The position numbers and the translations under genes are program-made. The notes beneath the pieces are model-generated. The model was not told the DNA's origin, did not search any database, and was given only the letters and a program-made list of their open reading frames with translations. Positions 5,662 to 7,083 of a stretch of 7,083 nucleotides of DNA are shown piece after piece. The stretch is from Mycobacterium sp. (lineage in GTDB: Bacteria; Actinomycetota; Actinomycetes; Mycobacteriales; Mycobacteriaceae). The first letter of the stretch is position 1, and every line of letters begins with the position of its first letter. The stretch covers positions 1 through 7,083 of the forward strand of contig JAQTVU010000126.1 of the NCBI GenBank assembly GCA_028706695.1, in the 5' to 3' direction.

Positions 5662-5750
5662 TGCGGGCCCTTCCCGTGGGGCCGTGCGAGCCCAAACAGT
5701 CACCGAACGAGCACCGACTAAACATCGCATATCGTCCTAATCGCCCGAGG
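5662..5750 (-). promoter_or_regulatory. devR leader with two mutually exclusive small hairpins
   Basis: This 89-base gap before devR shows no convincing -10/-35 pair and no full DosR box. It does hold overlapping inverted repeats. Plus-strand GGCCC (5666-5670) can pair with GGGCC (5679-5683), closing the GGGAAGGG ribosome-binding site (5675-5668) in stem and loop. Alternatively GGGC (5679-5682) can pair with GCCC (5690-5693), freeing that site. The stems are only 5 and 4 bp, so this may be chance in GC-rich DNA. Confidence 0.25.
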
Positions 5751-6602
5751 TCACAAATGCTGTCGGTTGACGATGAGCAGCGAGCAGGCGGCGTCCTGCA
5801 GTGTCGCGGCGCCGACCGGCCCGACGAGTTCGCCCAACTGCTGCCGGTTGTGGGCGCCCGCGATCAGCAACCGCGCCGAGCGGTGATGACCGGCCAAATA
5901 CTGCAGCACGCTGCCGCGTACCACCACCGACTCGACCCGGAGGTCCGGATACCGTCGCTTCCAACACGACAGGCGACGATCCAGGTCGGCGAGCGCCCGG
6001 CGATCGCCGTCGCCCTCCGCCGCCTCCCCCGGCACGGTTCGTCGGCAGATGACCGCCCTGATGCCGGCGTCGCGCAGACTGCTTTCCTCGATGGCCGCGC
6101 CCAGCAGGACGCCGTTGTCGGGTGCGCCGTCCAGTCCGACGACGATCGCATCCTGGGCGTGCCGGAAATCCGCGTCACCGTCGCGGCCCCGGACTATCGC
6201 CACGGGGCACCGCGCCGACAAGGCCAGCGCGGTGGCGGTGGAACGCACTCGGCCCGGCCGGAAGTGACGCAACCCGACTGCGCCCACGCATACCATCGCC
6301 GCCGATGCCGACGCGCGAATCAACGAGCTCGCCGCGGGCCCGACGGTGACTTCGATGTCCATTCTGGCGGCCTTGGCGGTGGCCTTGGCGGTGGTCTTGG
6401 CGGTGGTCGTGGCGGCGGCCTTGACCGCCGTGATCGCGCGCCCGATCGCCAGATCCGCGGTGGCCGGGCTGTCGCCCTGCTCCACCGCGCACAACAGCCG
6501 CAGGGGGACGTCCCGGCAGACCGCCTCGTCGAGGGCCCACAGCGCCGCGCGTGTCGCCGCCTTGGAGCCATCGACACCGACGACAATCGCCGACTGGTTC
6601 AT
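5751..6602 (-). CDS. Universal stress protein with Lys/Thr/Ala repeat, upstream of devR
   Basis: The product is 283 residues. Domain 1 begins AIVVGVDGSKAATRAALWALDEA (Asp11), close to Rv2028c/Rv3134c of M. tuberculosis as I recall them; the ending NRQHL also resembles Rv2028c. The ATP motif is Gly107-AV-Gly110-9x-Arg120-Ser121, so the third glycine is replaced by Arg and nucleotide binding may be weakened. Domain 2 (about 150-283) keeps the strand IVVGLDGAP but lacks a recognisable glycine motif. Residues 61-80, in the helix region linking strands 2 and 3, are a five-unit tetrapeptide repeat (KAAA, TTTA, KTTA, KATA, KAAR) from a 12-bp DNA repeat. ATG 6602 follows the preceding USP stop by 16 bases without a strong ribosome-binding site, suggesting translational coupling. 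It lies 89 bases before devR, and a shared transcript is likely. Confidence 0.92.
   Translation of the reverse strand: MNQSAIVVGVDGSKAATRAALWALDEAVCRDVPLRLLCAVEQGDSPATADLAIGRAITAVKAAATTTAKTTAKATAKAARMDIEVTVGPAASSLIRASASAAMVCVGAVGLRHFRPGRVRSTATALALSARCPVAIVRGRDGDADFRHAQDAIVVGLDGAPDNGVLLGAAIEESSLRDAGIRAVICRRTVPGEAAEGDGDRRALADLDRRLSCWKRRYPDLRVESVVVRGSVLQYLAGHHRSARLLIAGAHNRQQLGELVGPVGAATLQDAACSLLIVNRQHL
6361..6420 (-). repeat. 12-bp minisatellite inside the USP gene
   Basis: Units of 12 bp, consensus TTGGCGGTGGYC on the plus strand, occur at 6373-6384, 6385-6396, 6397-6408 and 6409-6420, with a decayed copy at 6361-6372. They encode residues 62-81 of the USP in frame, rich in Ala, Lys and Thr. 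Copies 2 and 3 are identical. Confidence 0.85.
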
Positions 6603-6618
6603 CGCAGAAACTGCCGAC

Positions 6619-7083
6619 TCACTCACGGATGACGAGCACGGAGCAGTCGGGGTAGCCGACGATCGGATGGCAGTTGGGAGTGGCGAGTCCGGCCATCCGT
6701 TCCGCGTCAGCACTGCCGACGACGGCCAAACCGATTGCACTGCTGTGGCTTTCGGTGTAACGAGCGCCGGTGCCCGCGGCGACGGTCTGGACCGGTACGT
6801 CCGGATACCGTCGCACCCAGCTGTTCAGTCGCCGATCGATCTGCCGAACGGTCGCGTGGCGCAGTCGACCTTCCTCCATGGCCCGGTGCACGACTTCGTC
6901 GTTGTCGGGGTCGTCGTTGAGCACCACGGCGATCACCCCGAGCGGCGTCGGGGATCCGTCGCGATTGGTGCGGATGACCGCCACCGGAGAGTGCGCGTGC
7001 GCCACCAGCCCGGCCGCGGTGGGCCCCAGCAACCCGTCGACAGCCCGGCCGTGCCGAGCAGTGCCCACGCACACCAGGGCCGC
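6619..7083 (-). CDS. Universal stress protein, C-terminal 154 residues (cut by window edge), degenerate
   Basis: The frame is open through the right edge, so the N-terminus is missing; the visible part starts AALVCVG, the fourth strand of domain 1. The ATP motif reads Gly-TA-Arg-9x-Gly-Pro where G-2x-G-9x-G-S/T is expected, so two key positions are lost. Then come LVAHAHSPVAVIR and a shortened domain 2 (GVIAVVLNDDP, NSWVRRYPDVPVQ, PDCSVLVIRE). Compared by eye with the USP at 608, domain 2 lacks about 15 residues between GRLRHAT and RQIDRRL, removing its second strand. It is followed after 16 bases by the USP start at 6602, so the two are probably co-transcribed. Likely a non-nucleotide-binding USP; it could also be a gene in decay, but the frame is intact and its end is well formed. 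Confidence 0.88.
   Translation of the reverse strand, partial: AALVCVGTARHGRAVDGLLGPTAAGLVAHAHSPVAVIRTNRDGSPTPLGVIAVVLNDDPDNDEVVHRAMEEGRLRHATVRQIDRRLNSWVRRYPDVPVQTVAAGTGARYTESHSSAIGLAVVGSADAERMAGLATPNCHPIVGYPDCSVLVIRE

Noticed and set aside
5733..5746. DosR box upstream of devR (8 of 14 match)
   Set aside because: No -10 element stands at the expected distance and one arm is poor. The main promoter of this cluster may lie beyond the right edge.
1..7083. CRISPR array, insertion sequence, tRNA, rRNA or phage genes
   Set aside because: No spaced direct repeats, transposase frames, terminal inverted repeats or RNA-gene signatures were seen. The tandem repeats found are short and mostly in or beside genes.

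Overview
The window is GC-rich actinobacterial DNA, almost certainly from a Mycobacterium. It is a piece of a dormancy (DosR/DevR) locus. The anchor is a response regulator at 4978-5661 that matches M. tuberculosis DevR as I remember it nearly residue for residue through the receiver and DNA-binding domains. Next to it is a two-GAF histidine kinase of the DevS/DosT haem-sensor type, surrounded by five universal stress protein (USP) genes and one GNAT acetyltransferase. I cannot name the species. The locus differs in layout from both the Rv3134c-devR-devS and Rv2028c-dosT loci of M. tuberculosis as I recall them.

Layout, left to right: a USP cut by the left edge (minus strand, start at 272); a 335-base divergent intergenic region with paired promoters; a USP with a decayed second domain (plus strand, 608-1438); then a long minus-strand cluster. 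Read in the direction of transcription, that cluster is a USP cut by the right edge (7083-6619), a USP with a Lys/Thr/Ala repeat (6602-5751), devR (5661-4978), devS (4693-2981, probably a TTG start), a stand-alone GNAT (2881-2369), and a two-domain USP of the Rv2623 type (2342-1449). The plus-strand USP and the last minus-strand USP converge with only 10 bases between stop codons. A strong GC hairpin at 1381-1416 probably ends the minus-strand transcript.

How the genes fit together (inference from families): the kinase senses O2/NO/CO or redox through haem and phosphorylates DevR on Asp54. DevR then binds 20-bp palindromes of the type TTSGGGACTWWAGTCCCSAA and activates dormancy genes, many of them USPs. 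Three intergenic sites resemble that palindrome, and each lies at nearly the same distance (35.5, 36.5, 35.5 bp, box centre to end of the -10) upstream of a TANNNT -10 element. This suggests the regulator controls the left USP, the plus-strand USP and an internal, probably leaderless, promoter for the GNAT-USP pair. The GNAT resembles the catalytic domain of the mycobacterial Pat-type lysine acetyltransferase, known to acetylate a USP, so the GNAT-USP pairing may be enzyme and substrate.

The most unusual structural signal is a set of five independent short tandem duplications (10-13 bp units). Three sit at gene boundaries and two lie in frame inside USP genes.
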